DNA from: an uncultured Lachnospiraceae bacterium
GTDB taxonomy: Bacteria > Bacillota > Clostridia > Lachnospirales > Lachnospiraceae
Direction of reading: 5' to 3'
Assembly: GCA_934339135.1 (NCBI GenBank)
Contig: CAKRHP010000005.1
Span: 62,001 to 126,000 of the forward strand
Length of the DNA stretch: 64,000 nt
The notes beneath the pieces are model-generated. The model worked only from the letters and a program-made list of their open reading frames with translations. It ran no database searches and had not been told where the DNA came from. The stretch's first letter is position 1, and each line of letters opens with the position of its first letter. This document shows, one piece after another, positions 33,697 to 43,060 of this stretch. A program made the position numbers and the translations under genes.

Positions 33697-34888
33697 TATA
33701 TGGAAAAGTCTGCGGATGAAACTGGTGTTATACGGAACTGCCAGTCTGTTACTTGCCGGGGCGACCGAGGGGATCCTGGCAATGCTGTTGTATCTGATGT
33801 CCACGGTATTGGGGGTGTCCAGACAAAATTCCGTGTATGATTATTCTTCCAAAACATCGGGTCATACAGATGAATATCTGGCAGAAGGCATTTCCGGTGT
33901 GAAGGGATCTCTTCTTCGCAATTTAGAAAATATAGGAAATGATACCTTATACACGATTGTAGTGGTGGGACTGGCAGTGGGGCTGTTACTGTTTATACTG
34001 TATTTTCTGCTTTTAACAAGAAAGGTTACCGGAGATCTGTCAGATATTGCTGACAGCATCAGTTCCATGACCAGGGATAGAGAAGCGGGAAGTCTGCCGG
34101 TAGAACGGCAGGATGAGATTGGAGGAATTGCCCGTTCCGTTCATCATATGACAGAGGAACTATCAAGACTGATGGAGTCGGAGAGAGAGGCATTGCAGTC
34201 CAATAAAGAGATGATTGCCTGTCTGGCGCATGATCTGAGAACACCTTTGACTTCTCTGAGTGGTTATTTGAATCTTGCGATGGATACGGAAAGATACAAT
34301 ATGGAACAGAGGCAGCATTTCGCAGAGGTAGCGGCGCAGAAAGTTGATCGGTTGGAGGGACTGATCCAGGATCTTTTTGATTATACCAAATTAATGAGTG
34401 GAGAGATTACATTGCACCGCCATCGGATTGATTTTGTAAAGCTGATAGAACAAATGATAGAAGAATTTTATCCACTATTGGAAGAAAACAAGCTGACCTG
34501 CCATTTTCAGACAAACTGCAGGGAACTGGAAATAGAGGTGGATCCGGATCTGATGGCGCGGGCTGTGCAAAATCTGCTCAGTAATGCGGTGAAGTACGGC
34601 AGGGATGGTAAGCAGATCATTATCCGGCTGGAACAGGAACAGAATGTTATGTTTTCTGTCACAAACTATGGATTGATCATACCGGAGGAAAGCCTGGATA
34701 TGATCTTTGAACGATTTTACCGGGTCGAGGGGGCAAGATCACCGGGAACCGGAGGCACGGGACTGGGGTTAAATATTGCTAAAGAAATTATAATGCTTCA
34801 TGGTGGAACGATTGCGGTGGAGAGCAGCCTGCAGGGGACTGTTTTTTCGGTGGAAATTCCACTGGAGAAAATAACGGAGGATGCGTGA
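33686..34888 (+). CDS. Sensor histidine kinase
   Basis: 400 aa. TM1 spans about residues 14-42 and TM2 about 90-110, with only about 45 residues outside between them, followed by a HAMP-like linker. The HisKA box is MIACLAHDLRTPLTSL with His182. The ATPase domain shows LLSNAVKYGRDG, FSVTNYGLIIPEE and GTGLGLNIAKEI. Start is TTG 33686, overlapping the regulator by 11 bases with GGAGTAGG upstream; ATG 33716 is an alternative. The short outer loop is typical of kinases that sense through a partner transporter, here possibly the downstream ABC genes. Confidence 0.9.
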   Translation: MKHNIWKSLRMKLVLYGTASLLLAGATEGILAMLLYLMSTVLGVSRQNSVYDYSSKTSGHTDEYLAEGISGVKGSLLRNLENIGNDTLYTIVVVGLAVGLLLFILYFLLLTRKVTGDLSDIADSISSMTRDREAGSLPVERQDEIGGIARSVHHMTEELSRLMESEREALQSNKEMIACLAHDLRTPLTSLSGYLNLAMDTERYNMEQRQHFAEVAAQKVDRLEGLIQDLFDYTKLMSGEITLHRHRIDFVKLIEQMIEEFYPLLEENKLTCHFQTNCRELEIEVDPDLMARAVQNLLSNAVKYGRDGKQIIIRLEQEQNVMFSVTNYGLIIPEESLDMIFERFYRVEGARSPGTGGTGLGLNIAKEIIMLHGGTIAVESSLQGTVFSVEIPLEKITEDA

Positions 34889-34890
34889 GT

Positions 34891-37260
34891 GTGAAAAGGT
34901 ATTGGAGATATGTAACAAAAAGTGTATTTTGGTTCCTGGTGGTCATTACCTGTATGGCACTGTTGTACCGTCTGGAAAATGGCAGCCGTCAGACGGAGCT
35001 GGCCGGAAAGGACACTTATTTGAGCCGGAATGCAGCTTTTACCAGAGGAAATATTCACGTAAATATAGAAACAGGCTATCAGGAAAAGGTCCGCCATGGA
35101 AGAAATATGCAGCTGACAGCGGAAGTCAGAAACACCGGTGGCGATTTTTCGGGTGTATTCAGGGCAGTGATCTCTTCATCAGATCAGGAGAAAACTTATG
35201 AAAAAATAATTGAGGTGGAAGGAAAAAAAAGCCAGACGATCCGTATGTATATTCCTGTTGGAACAGAGGATTCTACTTTGGATATAACATTACTGCAGGG
35301 GCGGAGCCAGACGTTGTATTCCGGGGAGATCCGTCTGGATCATGATCAGGATGAGGACCGGACATATATTGGTGTTTGTTGCGATAATGAGGATCAGATG
35401 AAGTATCTGGAGGGAACCAATACCGATGTAACCTATCTTAACAGGGAAGAATTACCGGTGGATGTCCGGGGGCTGGACTGGCTTGATATTTTTATTGCAA
35501 CCAATACCGATCTGCAGACTCTGAAGGAAGAACAGATCCGGTCTTTGATCAACTGGGTTCGCAGTGGAGGAACCCTGGTGCTGGCGGATTCCGGAGAGGC
35601 AAGAGAGATTTCTCCGTTTCGTGGAAAATTGTTTGAATGGAGAAAAACGGAAATCACCGACATATATACGAACCTGGGAGTGAACCGGAGGGACGTGGGG
35701 CGTGTCAGAAAAATGGTTCTCAAGGAGGCGGAAGCATCGAAGAGGCAGGAAGTAAAAGATTTTCTGAGGAATAACCTGTCCGATGAACTCTATGAAAAAT
35801 GGAAAAAAGAAATTAACCGCTTGGATGAATCTTCCGACTGCATTCGACAGGATGGCGAAGTTTATCAATATTTAAGCAGTCAGTTCAGTAGTACAATGCT
35901 GAAGGACTTTTTATCTCTTCATTTAACGAAAATGGAACGGTATGCAGTTCTACAGAAAATTTCCATAAAAAAAATACATCGGGAGCTTCAGGAACTGGAC
36001 ATCGAGGGAAGTTCGGTGATATTGGAGACAAAAGGAAAGAAACCGATTTTTCAGGAAAAGGCGATTGGCCTGGGGAAGCTTATTGTCAGTGGAGTGTCTC
36101 TGCAGCTTCCGTCTCAATACTGGGATGTTCAGGGAAATTGTGTGAAAACGACGGTCTTAGTTCATCGTGCCGATCGAAAGACTGCAGCGGAAAATGTGCA
36201 GAAAGAGAAAACAGAGGCAGGCATTATTAATAGTGGCCTTCGTGTTACGGACTGGAATAAATTACCGAATTTAAAGCTGTATATGGTTTATCTTGGCATA
36301 TACATTCTGTTGATCGGTCCCGTGGCTGCTCATTTTATAAGAAAGTCCAAACGTCGTCGGATGATGATATGGGGAATTGTACCCGTGAGTGCCCTGGTAT
36401 TTTCTTTGTTGATCTATCTGACCGGAACCAGTACCCGTTTGGAGGGACAATGTATTAATTATTTGAATCAGATCGAAATGGATGAAAAAGGGGTTGGATT
36501 GCTGACAAGTCATTTTCGGGTGATGAATGATCAGGCGGGACAGTATGACCTTGCGATGGATGGTGGACCGTTATTAGATTACGATAACATTACAGAGAAT
36601 ACAGAAAAGCAGATCCGGCAGGAGATGACAATGCGGCAGGGGGAAGGAAAAACTACGTTTTGTTTGGGAAAAGTACCATGTTTTCAGGGGATTAATTTGC
36701 AAAGTAAAACCACAGTGAGATTGGAAGGAAACGTGGAAGTGAAGATATCCATTGTTGATATGCAGCTTTTAGGAAGTGTAAAAAACAAATTCGCATACCC
36801 TTTAGAAGATTGTGCTGTTTATCACAGAGGAGTTTTGTACTATCTGGGAGATATATCGGGAAAAGAGGTTCGCACGATAGAAGAAATTAACCGGGTGACA
36901 GGAGAGTATGTGGATGGGGAGAATACTTATGAAAAGTTTGCCAACAAGCTGTTTGGAAGAATGTCAAAACATAAAATGACTCCGGAGAGGATTCGGAGAC
37001 GCTGGTCTCTTTTGGAGGCATGTATCAAAAGTACAGATAATTCGGATACCGTTTTTTATGGATTCCTTCCAAAAGGGAAGGAAATAACAGGCTGGTATGA
37101 TACGCAAAAAGCGAAACAGCAGAATATGCTTGGAGGGATAGAGCAGATTTCCGGTGTCAGATCAGGTGAAACCGGGGTAATGATGAAGCTGTCGGGGGAT
37201 ATCCGTTCGGAGAAGACAACAGGAGAGGCCCATCGTATACTTCGTGGAGGTGATGGATGA
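34891..37260 (+). CDS. Large membrane protein with GATase-like and extracytoplasmic domains (GldG-like)
   Basis: About 789 aa. A helix near the N-terminus (about 8-27) precedes a beta-rich, probably extracytoplasmic region. A segment at about 150-250 (LDWLDIFIATNTDLQTLKEE, WVRSGGTLVLADSGE) resembles the class-I amidotransferase-like fold found in GldG-type auxiliary proteins. Two helices at about 460-480 and 492-512, with the basic stretch RKSKRRR between them, precede a final domain of about 270 residues. No catalytic residues are evident. Start GTG 34891 lies 10 bases after GGAGG; GTG 34885 is only 4 bases after it. Sits between the kinase and an ABC pair, so it is probably an accessory subunit of that transporter. 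Confidence 0.6.
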   Translation: MKRYWRYVTKSVFWFLVVITCMALLYRLENGSRQTELAGKDTYLSRNAAFTRGNIHVNIETGYQEKVRHGRNMQLTAEVRNTGGDFSGVFRAVISSSDQEKTYEKIIEVEGKKSQTIRMYIPVGTEDSTLDITLLQGRSQTLYSGEIRLDHDQDEDRTYIGVCCDNEDQMKYLEGTNTDVTYLNREELPVDVRGLDWLDIFIATNTDLQTLKEEQIRSLINWVRSGGTLVLADSGEAREISPFRGKLFEWRKTEITDIYTNLGVNRRDVGRVRKMVLKEAEASKRQEVKDFLRNNLSDELYEKWKKEINRLDESSDCIRQDGEVYQYLSSQFSSTMLKDFLSLHLTKMERYAVLQKISIKKIHRELQELDIEGSSVILETKGKKPIFQEKAIGLGKLIVSGVSLQLPSQYWDVQGNCVKTTVLVHRADRKTAAENVQKEKTEAGIINSGLRVTDWNKLPNLKLYMVYLGIYILLIGPVAAHFIRKSKRRRMMIWGIVPVSALVFSLLIYLTGTSTRLEGQCINYLNQIEMDEKGVGLLTSHFRVMNDQAGQYDLAMDGGPLLDYDNITENTEKQIRQEMTMRQGEGKTTFCLGKVPCFQGINLQSKTTVRLEGNVEVKISIVDMQLLGSVKNKFAYPLEDCAVYHRGVLYYLGDISGKEVRTIEEINRVTGEYVDGENTYEKFANKLFGRMSKHKMTPERIRRRWSLLEACIKSTDNSDTVFYGFLPKGKEITGWYDTQKAKQQNMLGGIEQISGVRSGETGVMMKLSGDIRSEKTTGEAHRILRGGDG

Positions 37261-38174
37261 TGCTGAAATTGCAGAAGGTAGGGAAAAGCTATAAGCAAAA
37301 GGTGGTTCTCCGTGATCTGAGTCTGGAGGTGGAAAACGGCAGGATATATGGTCTGACGGGCGCCGCAGGGGAGGGGAAAACAACATTATGCCGTATGATT
37401 GCAGGCTTGATCCCAATGGACAAGGGAGAGATATATATTGACGGAAAAGCACTTTCCCGTGATCCGGAAGAAGCCCGGAAAAACTTGGGGTATGTTCCAA
37501 AACAGTTTGGCAGATATCGGGACATGACAATGGAGGAATATCTGGAATATTTTGGACGATTATATGGACAATATGAGGAGGTAACAGGGAAGAGAATAAG
37601 AGAACTTCTGGAAATGGCAGGTCTTTTTGGAAAAAGACAGGAGCAGGTGGATATGCAGAAGCCGGAAATTAAGAAAAAACTTGCACTGGTCCGATGTCTT
37701 TTGATGGATCCGGATGTATTGGTTCTGGATGATTTTTTGGCGGATCCGGACGTAAGAGAACGAAAAGAAGTGGAAGCGTTGCTGCTGCAGATACGGGATA
37801 TGGGAAAGGCAATTCTGATCAGTTCCCCCGGAATGTCATCTTTGACCGGGGAAGAGGATTGTCTGGGAATTCTGCAGCAGGGAAATATTGTGGTACAGGG
37901 AACTCTGGAAGAGATTTCGGAGCAGGTGAACCGTTCGAATCCTCTGGAGCTTGTTATAGCAGAGGAATATGCAAAAGCGGTGGAGGTACTGAAAGCGGAA
38001 AAAACAATTACACGTATATCTATAGACGGAAATAAAATATTCGCAGGATTTGAAGGAACGCAGGAGGATCAGGTGAGGATCTTAAGGTGTCTGTTGCAGG
38101 AAGGAGTGCCTGTTATTTCCTTTCAGAGAGGAAAAAGTGATCTGGAATCCGCTTTTTGGAGACTGACAGAATGA
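37257..38174 (+). CDS. Degenerate ABC transporter ATP-binding protein
   Basis: 305 aa. Walker A is intact (GAAGEGKTT) and the Q-loop is recognisable (YVPKQFGRYRDMT). The signature that should read LSGGQ is replaced by MQKPEIKKKLAL, Walker B ends VLVLDDFLADP with Asp in place of the catalytic Glu, and the switch His is replaced (ILISSPGMSS). It may bind ATP but is unlikely to hydrolyse it efficiently as a homodimer. Starts in ATGATG overlapping the stop of the preceding gene. Gene order (GldG-like, ATPase, ABC-2 permease) resembles GldAFG-type systems. Confidence 0.8.
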   Translation: MMLKLQKVGKSYKQKVVLRDLSLEVENGRIYGLTGAAGEGKTTLCRMIAGLIPMDKGEIYIDGKALSRDPEEARKNLGYVPKQFGRYRDMTMEEYLEYFGRLYGQYEEVTGKRIRELLEMAGLFGKRQEQVDMQKPEIKKKLALVRCLLMDPDVLVLDDFLADPDVRERKEVEALLLQIRDMGKAILISSPGMSSLTGEEDCLGILQQGNIVVQGTLEEISEQVNRSNPLELVIAEEYAKAVEVLKAEKTITRISIDGNKIFAGFEGTQEDQVRILRCLLQEGVPVISFQRGKSDLESAFWRLTE

Positions 38175-38245
38175 AAAAGTACACGGAAATTTTGCGTCTG
38201 AGGTCCAAGGTTTGTGGGCTAAGTAGAAAGGAATGTTAGATTCGT

Positions 38246-39121
38246 ATGAAAATACAGTGGAATCCGTTTTTATATCGGGAAATGAAACATTATGCGGGCT
38301 CTCGCAGGCTTTATAGATGGATGATGGTGTATGAGGTGTTTTTGGCGGTGGTGACGGGAGTCGGTTACAAAATCGTATTTCGGACAGGATGGAATCATAT
38401 CATGGATTATTCGGGAGTTGCATATTTATATTTTATTTTGGCAGGCATTCTGGGGGGGACGGTGCTTTTGGTGGTCCCTTCATTTGCTGCCGGAAGCATT
38501 GCAACAGAATGGGAGAATCAGACCATGGAGCTTTTACTGACAACTTCGGTGGATGCATCACAGATTGTCGTGGGAAAAGTTCTTTCCTCGATCTGTCTGG
38601 TGCTTCTTTTAGTGATCGCCGGAGTGCCATTTCTGGCGGTGGCCTTTATTATTGGGGGGATTCAGCAGAAACATCTGGCGGAGTTTCTTTTTCTGATCCT
38701 GGTTGAGTCTGTTTTTATAGGCAGTATGGGCGTGTGTCTGTCCGCATTTTTAAGGAAAACAAATGTGGCAGGGATCAGAGCTTACATGGCCTCTTTGGGA
38801 ATCTCTCTGGGAACACCGTTGGTTGTGGGAGTAATATATTTTATTCTCCATGCTTATCGTGGAGGCAGGTATATGGAGGGAAGAAGCAGATTTGGATGGG
38901 TAGTGCTGATCCTGCTTTGTAATCCATTGGTTGCAATAGCATCTCTGCTGACAGATCAGATGGGATATGGGGATAGATTTCAGAAACTCCTTTGTCTGCT
39001 TGGACCATTGCCGGATTTTCTTTTGGAACACTGGTGTTTGACCAGTGTTGTGGTTCAGCTTGTGATTTCGCTGGTATCGTTGATTCTTTCAACACGCAAA
39101 ATAGAAAAATATTATTCATGA
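38246..39121 (+). CDS. ABC-2-type transporter permease
   Basis: 291 aa with six predicted helices. The N-terminus (MKIQWNPFLYREMKHYAGSRR) is cytoplasmic, and FAAGSIATEWENQTMELLLTT followed by IVVGKVLSSI is the ABC-2 permease pattern (E-R/W-E-x-x-T-x-x-L-L), as in GldF, NosY and NatB. Start ATG 38246 with AGAAAGGAA upstream. A 71-base gap after the ATPase gene contains no feature. Partner of the degenerate ATPase; substrate unknown. Confidence 0.8.
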   Translation: MKIQWNPFLYREMKHYAGSRRLYRWMMVYEVFLAVVTGVGYKIVFRTGWNHIMDYSGVAYLYFILAGILGGTVLLVVPSFAAGSIATEWENQTMELLLTTSVDASQIVVGKVLSSICLVLLLVIAGVPFLAVAFIIGGIQQKHLAEFLFLILVESVFIGSMGVCLSAFLRKTNVAGIRAYMASLGISLGTPLVVGVIYFILHAYRGGRYMEGRSRFGWVVLILLCNPLVAIASLLTDQMGYGDRFQKLLCLLGPLPDFLLEHWCLTSVVVQLVISLVSLILSTRKIEKYYS

Positions 39122-39188
39122 GAATAGAAAAGAGACGGGATTTTCTATTGACGGAGGATAAGAACTAGAGGTAAGATAGACAGGTGAT

Positions 39189-39219
39189 GCAAACCGGGAG
39201 AGGATAGATCCCGGTTTGC
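39189..39219. terminator. Strong hairpin between the transporter operon and proB
   Basis: Perfect 11-bp stem GCAAACCGGGA / TCCCGGTTTGC with a 9-base loop. No T run follows, so it may be a processing or partial termination site in the proB leader rather than a full terminator. Confidence 0.5.
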
Positions 39220-39248
39220 GGATATCCGGATAGAAGAGGAGAATCATT

Positions 39249-40040
39249 GTGAGAAAGATAAGTGAGAGAAAACGAGTCGTTGTAAAGGTAGGAACATCAA
39301 CACTGACCCACCGCACAGGACGTCTGAATATCCGTCGTGTGGAAAATCTGGTCAAGACACTGGCGGATCTGCAGAATGCAGGTCATGAGATCGTGCTGGT
39401 ATCCAGCGGTGCGATCGCACTTGGGATGGGAAAGCTTGGTATGACCAAAAGACCGTCTGATACACCGGGCAAACAGGCATGCGCAGCCGTGGGACAGTGT
39501 GAGCTGATGTATATGTATGATAAATTTTTTGCAGACTATAGTATTGTGGTGGCACAGGTGCTTCTAACAAAGTATGTTCTGCTGGAGGACCGCAGACAGC
39601 ATGTAGTTAATTCCATGGAGAGACTGTTATCCCAGGGTGTGATCCCTATTGTCAATGAAAATGATACGGTGGCGATCGATGAGTTGGAGCTGGAGGTTGG
39701 CGAGAATGATTCTCTGGCAGCCAATGTGGCGACCATCGCCAATGCAGATCTGCTGGTGATCATGTCCGATATTGATGGTCTGTATGACAAGGATCCCCAT
39801 GTTCATGAAAATGCCAATCTGATCCAGGAGGTGGAAGAGATCACAGATGATATCCGAAGCCTTGCAGGGGGAGCAGGTTCTGCGCTTGGTACCGGTGGCA
39901 TGGCAACGAAGATCAAGGCTGTGGAGATTGCTCATGCGGCGGATATAGATGTGGTGCTTATGAATGGTAAAAATCCCCACAAGCTCTATGATCTTTTTGA
40001 GGATCAGCCGGTAGGAACTTTATTTGCCAAGAAAAAATAA
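39249..40040 (+). CDS. proB: Glutamate 5-kinase
   Basis: 263 aa enzyme phosphorylating glutamate as the first step of proline synthesis. Motifs: VVVKVGTSTLTH, LVSSGAIALGMGKLG, IVNENDTVAIDELE, GENDSLAANVA and LGTGGMATKIKAVEIA. It ends without the C-terminal PUA domain of the E. coli enzyme; the short form is common in Clostridia, so this is not a truncation. GTG 39249 follows GGAGAATCATT. proA is not adjacent. A clear terminator follows. Confidence 0.94.
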   Translation: MRKISERKRVVVKVGTSTLTHRTGRLNIRRVENLVKTLADLQNAGHEIVLVSSGAIALGMGKLGMTKRPSDTPGKQACAAVGQCELMYMYDKFFADYSIVVAQVLLTKYVLLEDRRQHVVNSMERLLSQGVIPIVNENDTVAIDELELEVGENDSLAANVATIANADLLVIMSDIDGLYDKDPHVHENANLIQEVEEITDDIRSLAGGAGSALGTGGMATKIKAVEIAHAADIDVVLMNGKNPHKLYDLFEDQPVGTLFAKKK

Positions 40041-40056
40041 TTGTTGAAACGATCAA

Positions 40057-40090
40057 ATCCCACAAGCCGTTGAGCCTGTGGGATTTTTTG
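40057..40090 (+). terminator. Intrinsic terminator after proB
   Basis: ATCCCACA and TGTGGGAT pair, with AGC/GCC inside and loop CGTTGA, then TTTTTT. Confidence 0.85.
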
Positions 40091-40119
40091 GGGATATAGG
40101 AAAATGGTTTTGCCCATTT

Positions 40120-41220
40120 TTACTTATTAAGTTGTTCCAAAAGCACCTTCAACAGTGCATCGTTGTCGGATGGATTCATAAAACAGAAACGGATGTATTT
40201 ATTATCCAGGAATGGGAAGGTAGAGCAGTCGCGGATCATCAGACCTTTCCGGATCGCTGCTTCAAAGAGATCCATGGATGTAACATCGTCCCGCAGGATA
40301 CGCACAAGAATAAAGTTTCCATGAGGCGGGTAATATTTGATGGAAGGACAGGTGTCCAGGATCCGGCAGATCCGCTCACGTTCCGATGAGATCAGATTTT
40401 TTGTATCTTCAATATATTCTTTATCCTGGAACATGATCTCTCCGGCAACGGCAGCAAGGGAATTGATGGTCCACGGGTTCTTTTTACTGTCAATTTCCTG
40501 CAGAAGCTGATGGTTACCGCAGATAGCATAACCGAGACGCAGGCCCGGAGCTGCAAAGAATTTTGAAATACCACGGAGGATAATGATATTATTGTAGTAG
40601 TTGGTCAGAGGGATCGATGTGATCTGGTCCGCTTTTTCTGAAAATTCTACATATGTCTCATCCACCATGACAAAAATGCCTTTTTCCTTACAAGTGTCCA
40701 GAATGATGCGCATACTCTGGCGGTCAATCTGGGAAGAGGTAGGATTGTTTGGATTACACAAGACAAGGAGATCAATATCCCGGTCCAGAGCCTGTTTTAA
40801 TTCATCGATATTTAACTGGAAATCGTCACTTTCCTTTAACCGGAAATAATGGGAACGTCCACCCTCCAGACTGAGCTCATGCTCGTACTCGGAATAGGTT
40901 GGGCCTACGATCAGTGCCTTCCGGGGATGCTGTAACTGGATCACCAGAGAGATCAGCTCCGTGGAGCCGTTGCCAACAAGAATATTGCGGTAATCCGTGC
41001 CGGTGTATTCTGCAATACATTTGCGGAGACTGGTATATTCCCGGTCGGGATAGGTGGTGATGGCATCGATATGCTTCATCAGACCCTCGCGAAGCTTATA
41101 GGAGATACCCAGAGGATTTACATTGGCAGAAAAGCTGGTAATGTCCTCTTTTTTAATGCCATAAATGGCTTCTATTTTTTCAAGGTCACTTCCGTGAAAA
41201 TGTTCTTTGTGTTCGATCAT
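40120..41220 (-). CDS. PLP-dependent aminotransferase, CobD/HisC-like
   Basis: 366 aa fold-type I enzyme. The N-terminus HGSDLEKI then FSANVNPLGIS is the pattern of L-threonine-O-3-phosphate decarboxylase (CobD). The rest is shared with histidinol-phosphate aminotransferase: VGNGSTELI, CNPNNPTSSQ, VDETYVEF, the PLP lysine in RGISKFFAAPGLRLGYA, and the Arg in YIRFCFM. CobD makes aminopropanol phosphate for cobalamin; no other cobalamin gene lies nearby and no histidine gene either, so the true substrate is open. ATG at 41220; a divergent promoter region with a palindrome precedes it. Confidence 0.8.
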   Translation of the reverse strand: MIEHKEHFHGSDLEKIEAIYGIKKEDITSFSANVNPLGISYKLREGLMKHIDAITTYPDREYTSLRKCIAEYTGTDYRNILVGNGSTELISLVIQLQHPRKALIVGPTYSEYEHELSLEGGRSHYFRLKESDDFQLNIDELKQALDRDIDLLVLCNPNNPTSSQIDRQSMRIILDTCKEKGIFVMVDETYVEFSEKADQITSIPLTNYYNNIIILRGISKFFAAPGLRLGYAICGNHQLLQEIDSKKNPWTINSLAAVAGEIMFQDKEYIEDTKNLISSERERICRILDTCPSIKYYPPHGNFILVRILRDDVTSMDLFEAAIRKGLMIRDCSTFPFLDNKYIRFCFMNPSDNDALLKVLLEQLNK

Positions 41221-41265
41221 ATTATGAATGCCTCGTTTCTATAGTAGATTCTGCAAATACTGCAT

Positions 41266-41298
41266 CCACAGTATAGCATTTGTACTGTGGGTTGTAAA
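41266..41298 (-). promoter_or_regulatory. Promoter and overlapping palindrome of the CobD/HisC-like gene
   Basis: On the minus strand TTTACA (41298-41293), 17-base spacer, TATACT (41275-41270). The perfect palindrome CCACAGTA-N9-TACTGTGG (41266-41290) covers the -10 and most of the spacer, an ideal place for a repressor. Confidence 0.55.
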
Positions 41299-41305
41299 TG
41301 TTACA

Positions 41306-41334
41306 TTGAGTTTTGAAGGATTATCTAATATAAT
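41306..41334 (+). promoter_or_regulatory. sigma-A promoter of the AraC regulator gene
   Basis: TTGAGT (41306-41311), 17-base spacer, TATAAT (41329-41334). Confidence 0.65.
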
Positions 41335-41391
41335 ATAATGCAAGGGAAAAAGCAGATACGATCATAGAGAATGTAAGAGGAGGTGGTTCGG

Positions 41392-42360
41392 ATGGCAAGG
41401 AAAAAGCAATACGAAGAAAAGCAGCAGCATGGCACGGCAGAGCTTCCGGTAGGACTGCATAAAATGAGCTATCCGGCAGGAACAGATGTGATCTTCTATC
41501 TTCATTGGCATCAGGAATTTGAGATTCTGATGGTCACAGAGGGGGAGATAAATTTCGAGATTGAGGATCGCCGATATCTTCTCAGGGAAGGGGATGGTGT
41601 ATTTATCAATTCCAATCTTCTTCATTCTGCCAGAGCAGTAGAGAGAAAGCCATGTAGTTTTTTTGCCATAGATTTTCATTATCAGTTTCTTCATGAGGAC
41701 ATTCACAGCCGGTTTGGAAGAAAATATCTGAAACCGGTATTGGATGGCAAGATTGTTTTTCCGGAGTTTATATCCGTAAGGTGTCCGGAGATTCCATATC
41801 GTCCGGAATTTGAGGATCCGGCAAATCGCCGGCGTATGTCCGTGCAACCGGAGATGGAGGCTTTGTGGGATGACGGTGGCTGGCAGAGTCAGGTCCTTCG
41901 ACTGCTCCGGGAGCTGTATGTCTGTCCGGAGCATGACACAGAGCCGTATGAACTGATGCTTCGCAGCCATATTATCGGAATCTGGGATCGCTTAAACAGG
42001 CAGAGTATACGTGTGTCCAAAAGGGATGAACCGGGAGAGACCGGGCGGCTGGAACCTGTTGTGAAATATATGAAAGAAAATTATGCATATGAGGTTACAT
42101 TATCGGAGCTGGCAGGAATGCTGCCTATGAGTGAGGGGCAGTTTTGCCGTGTCTTTAAGCAGACCATGAAAATGTCCCCGATGCAGTATCTCATGAGATA
42201 TCGTATTCTGCAAAGCTGTCGTCTGCTTCAGGATACGGATAAGAAGATCGGGGAGATTGCCAATCTGTCAGGCTTTAATAATATCAGTTATTTTAATAAA
42301 GTGTTTTTGCAGACGATCGGATGTACGCCGAGAGAATACCGAAGCACAGGAAATTATTAG
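41392..42360 (+). CDS. AraC-family transcriptional regulator with cupin sensor domain
   Basis: 322 aa. The N-terminal cupin-type sensor shows WHQEFEILMVTEGE and YLLREGDGVFINSNLLHSA, the usual effector-binding double-stranded beta-helix. The C-terminal double helix-turn-helix reads VTLSELAGMLPMSEGQFCRVFKQ and KIGEIANLSGFNNISYFNKVFLQ, then GCTPREYR. Start chosen at ATG 41392, with AGGAGG 8 bases upstream. Followed 15 bases later by a HAD hydrolase, suggesting a small sugar-related operon. Targets unknown. Confidence 0.9.
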   Translation: MARKKQYEEKQQHGTAELPVGLHKMSYPAGTDVIFYLHWHQEFEILMVTEGEINFEIEDRRYLLREGDGVFINSNLLHSARAVERKPCSFFAIDFHYQFLHEDIHSRFGRKYLKPVLDGKIVFPEFISVRCPEIPYRPEFEDPANRRRMSVQPEMEALWDDGGWQSQVLRLLRELYVCPEHDTEPYELMLRSHIIGIWDRLNRQSIRVSKRDEPGETGRLEPVVKYMKENYAYEVTLSELAGMLPMSEGQFCRVFKQTMKMSPMQYLMRYRILQSCRLLQDTDKKIGEIANLSGFNNISYFNKVFLQTIGCTPREYRSTGNY

Positions 42361-42375
42361 GAGGAAAGCAGTGCT

Positions 42376-43056
42376 ATGAGAGAATGCCACAATTTATTGG
42401 AAGCAGCCCGGAGCTTTGGATCCGCCTGGGGATTTATTTTTGATATGGATGGACTTATTTTTGATACGGAGCGGCTTTTTATGGAGCAGCTGGCGGTTGT
42501 AATGGCACAAAAGGGGTACCGCCTCAGCAGAGAAGTGTATTGTAGAAGCCTTGGCCTGACCGGAAAAGCACTGGAGAAGCTGATGCTCACAGAGTATGGC
42601 GCAGACTATCCCTTTGCAGAGCTGGGACGCCAGGCGAGAGAGCATGTGGATGCCATTGCAGCAACCGTAGGGTTGGAGTTAAAGCCCGACATTGTGACAC
42701 TGCTTCAGTGGATCCGTCGTCAGGGGTTGAAGGCAGCAGTTGCCTCTTCCACCAGATCCGATATTGTAGAACGTTATTTGGAAGGAGCCGGAATCCGGGA
42801 TTATTTTTCTGTGATCGTAGGGGGAGAAATGGTAGAAAAGTCAAAACCGGAGCCGGATATTTTTTGGAAAGCGGCACAGTTGTGTGGCTTGAAGCCGGAG
42901 CAGGCAGTGGTGCTGGAGGATTCTGAAAATGGAATCCGTGCCGCAGTGGCAGCCGGAATTCCGGTAATCTGTGTTCCAGACTTGAAAATGCCGGAGGACG
43001 AAGTGCGCCAGATGGTAAACATAATGGTCACACCTTCGCTTCCGGATGGAAAGTAG
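42376..43056 (+). CDS. HAD-superfamily hydrolase, beta-phosphoglucomutase-like
   Basis: 226 aa. Motif I is FIFDMDGLIFDTE (nucleophile Asp and acid/base Asp), motif II is AAVASSTRSD, motif III Lys is in VEKSKPEPDIF, and motif IV is VVLEDSENGIRAA. A helical cap lies between motifs I and II. This subgroup includes beta-phosphoglucomutases and sugar-phosphate phosphatases. Start ATG 42376 after GGAGGAAAG. Co-directional with the AraC regulator. Confidence 0.88.
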   Translation: MRECHNLLEAARSFGSAWGFIFDMDGLIFDTERLFMEQLAVVMAQKGYRLSREVYCRSLGLTGKALEKLMLTEYGADYPFAELGRQAREHVDAIAATVGLELKPDIVTLLQWIRRQGLKAAVASSTRSDIVERYLEGAGIRDYFSVIVGGEMVEKSKPEPDIFWKAAQLCGLKPEQAVVLEDSENGIRAAVAAGIPVICVPDLKMPEDEVRQMVNIMVTPSLPDGK

Positions 43057-43060
43057 AAAA

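Noticed and set aside
39249..40040. proB truncated for lack of the PUA domain
   Set aside because: The short form without PUA is common in Clostridia, all kinase motifs are present and a terminator follows directly.
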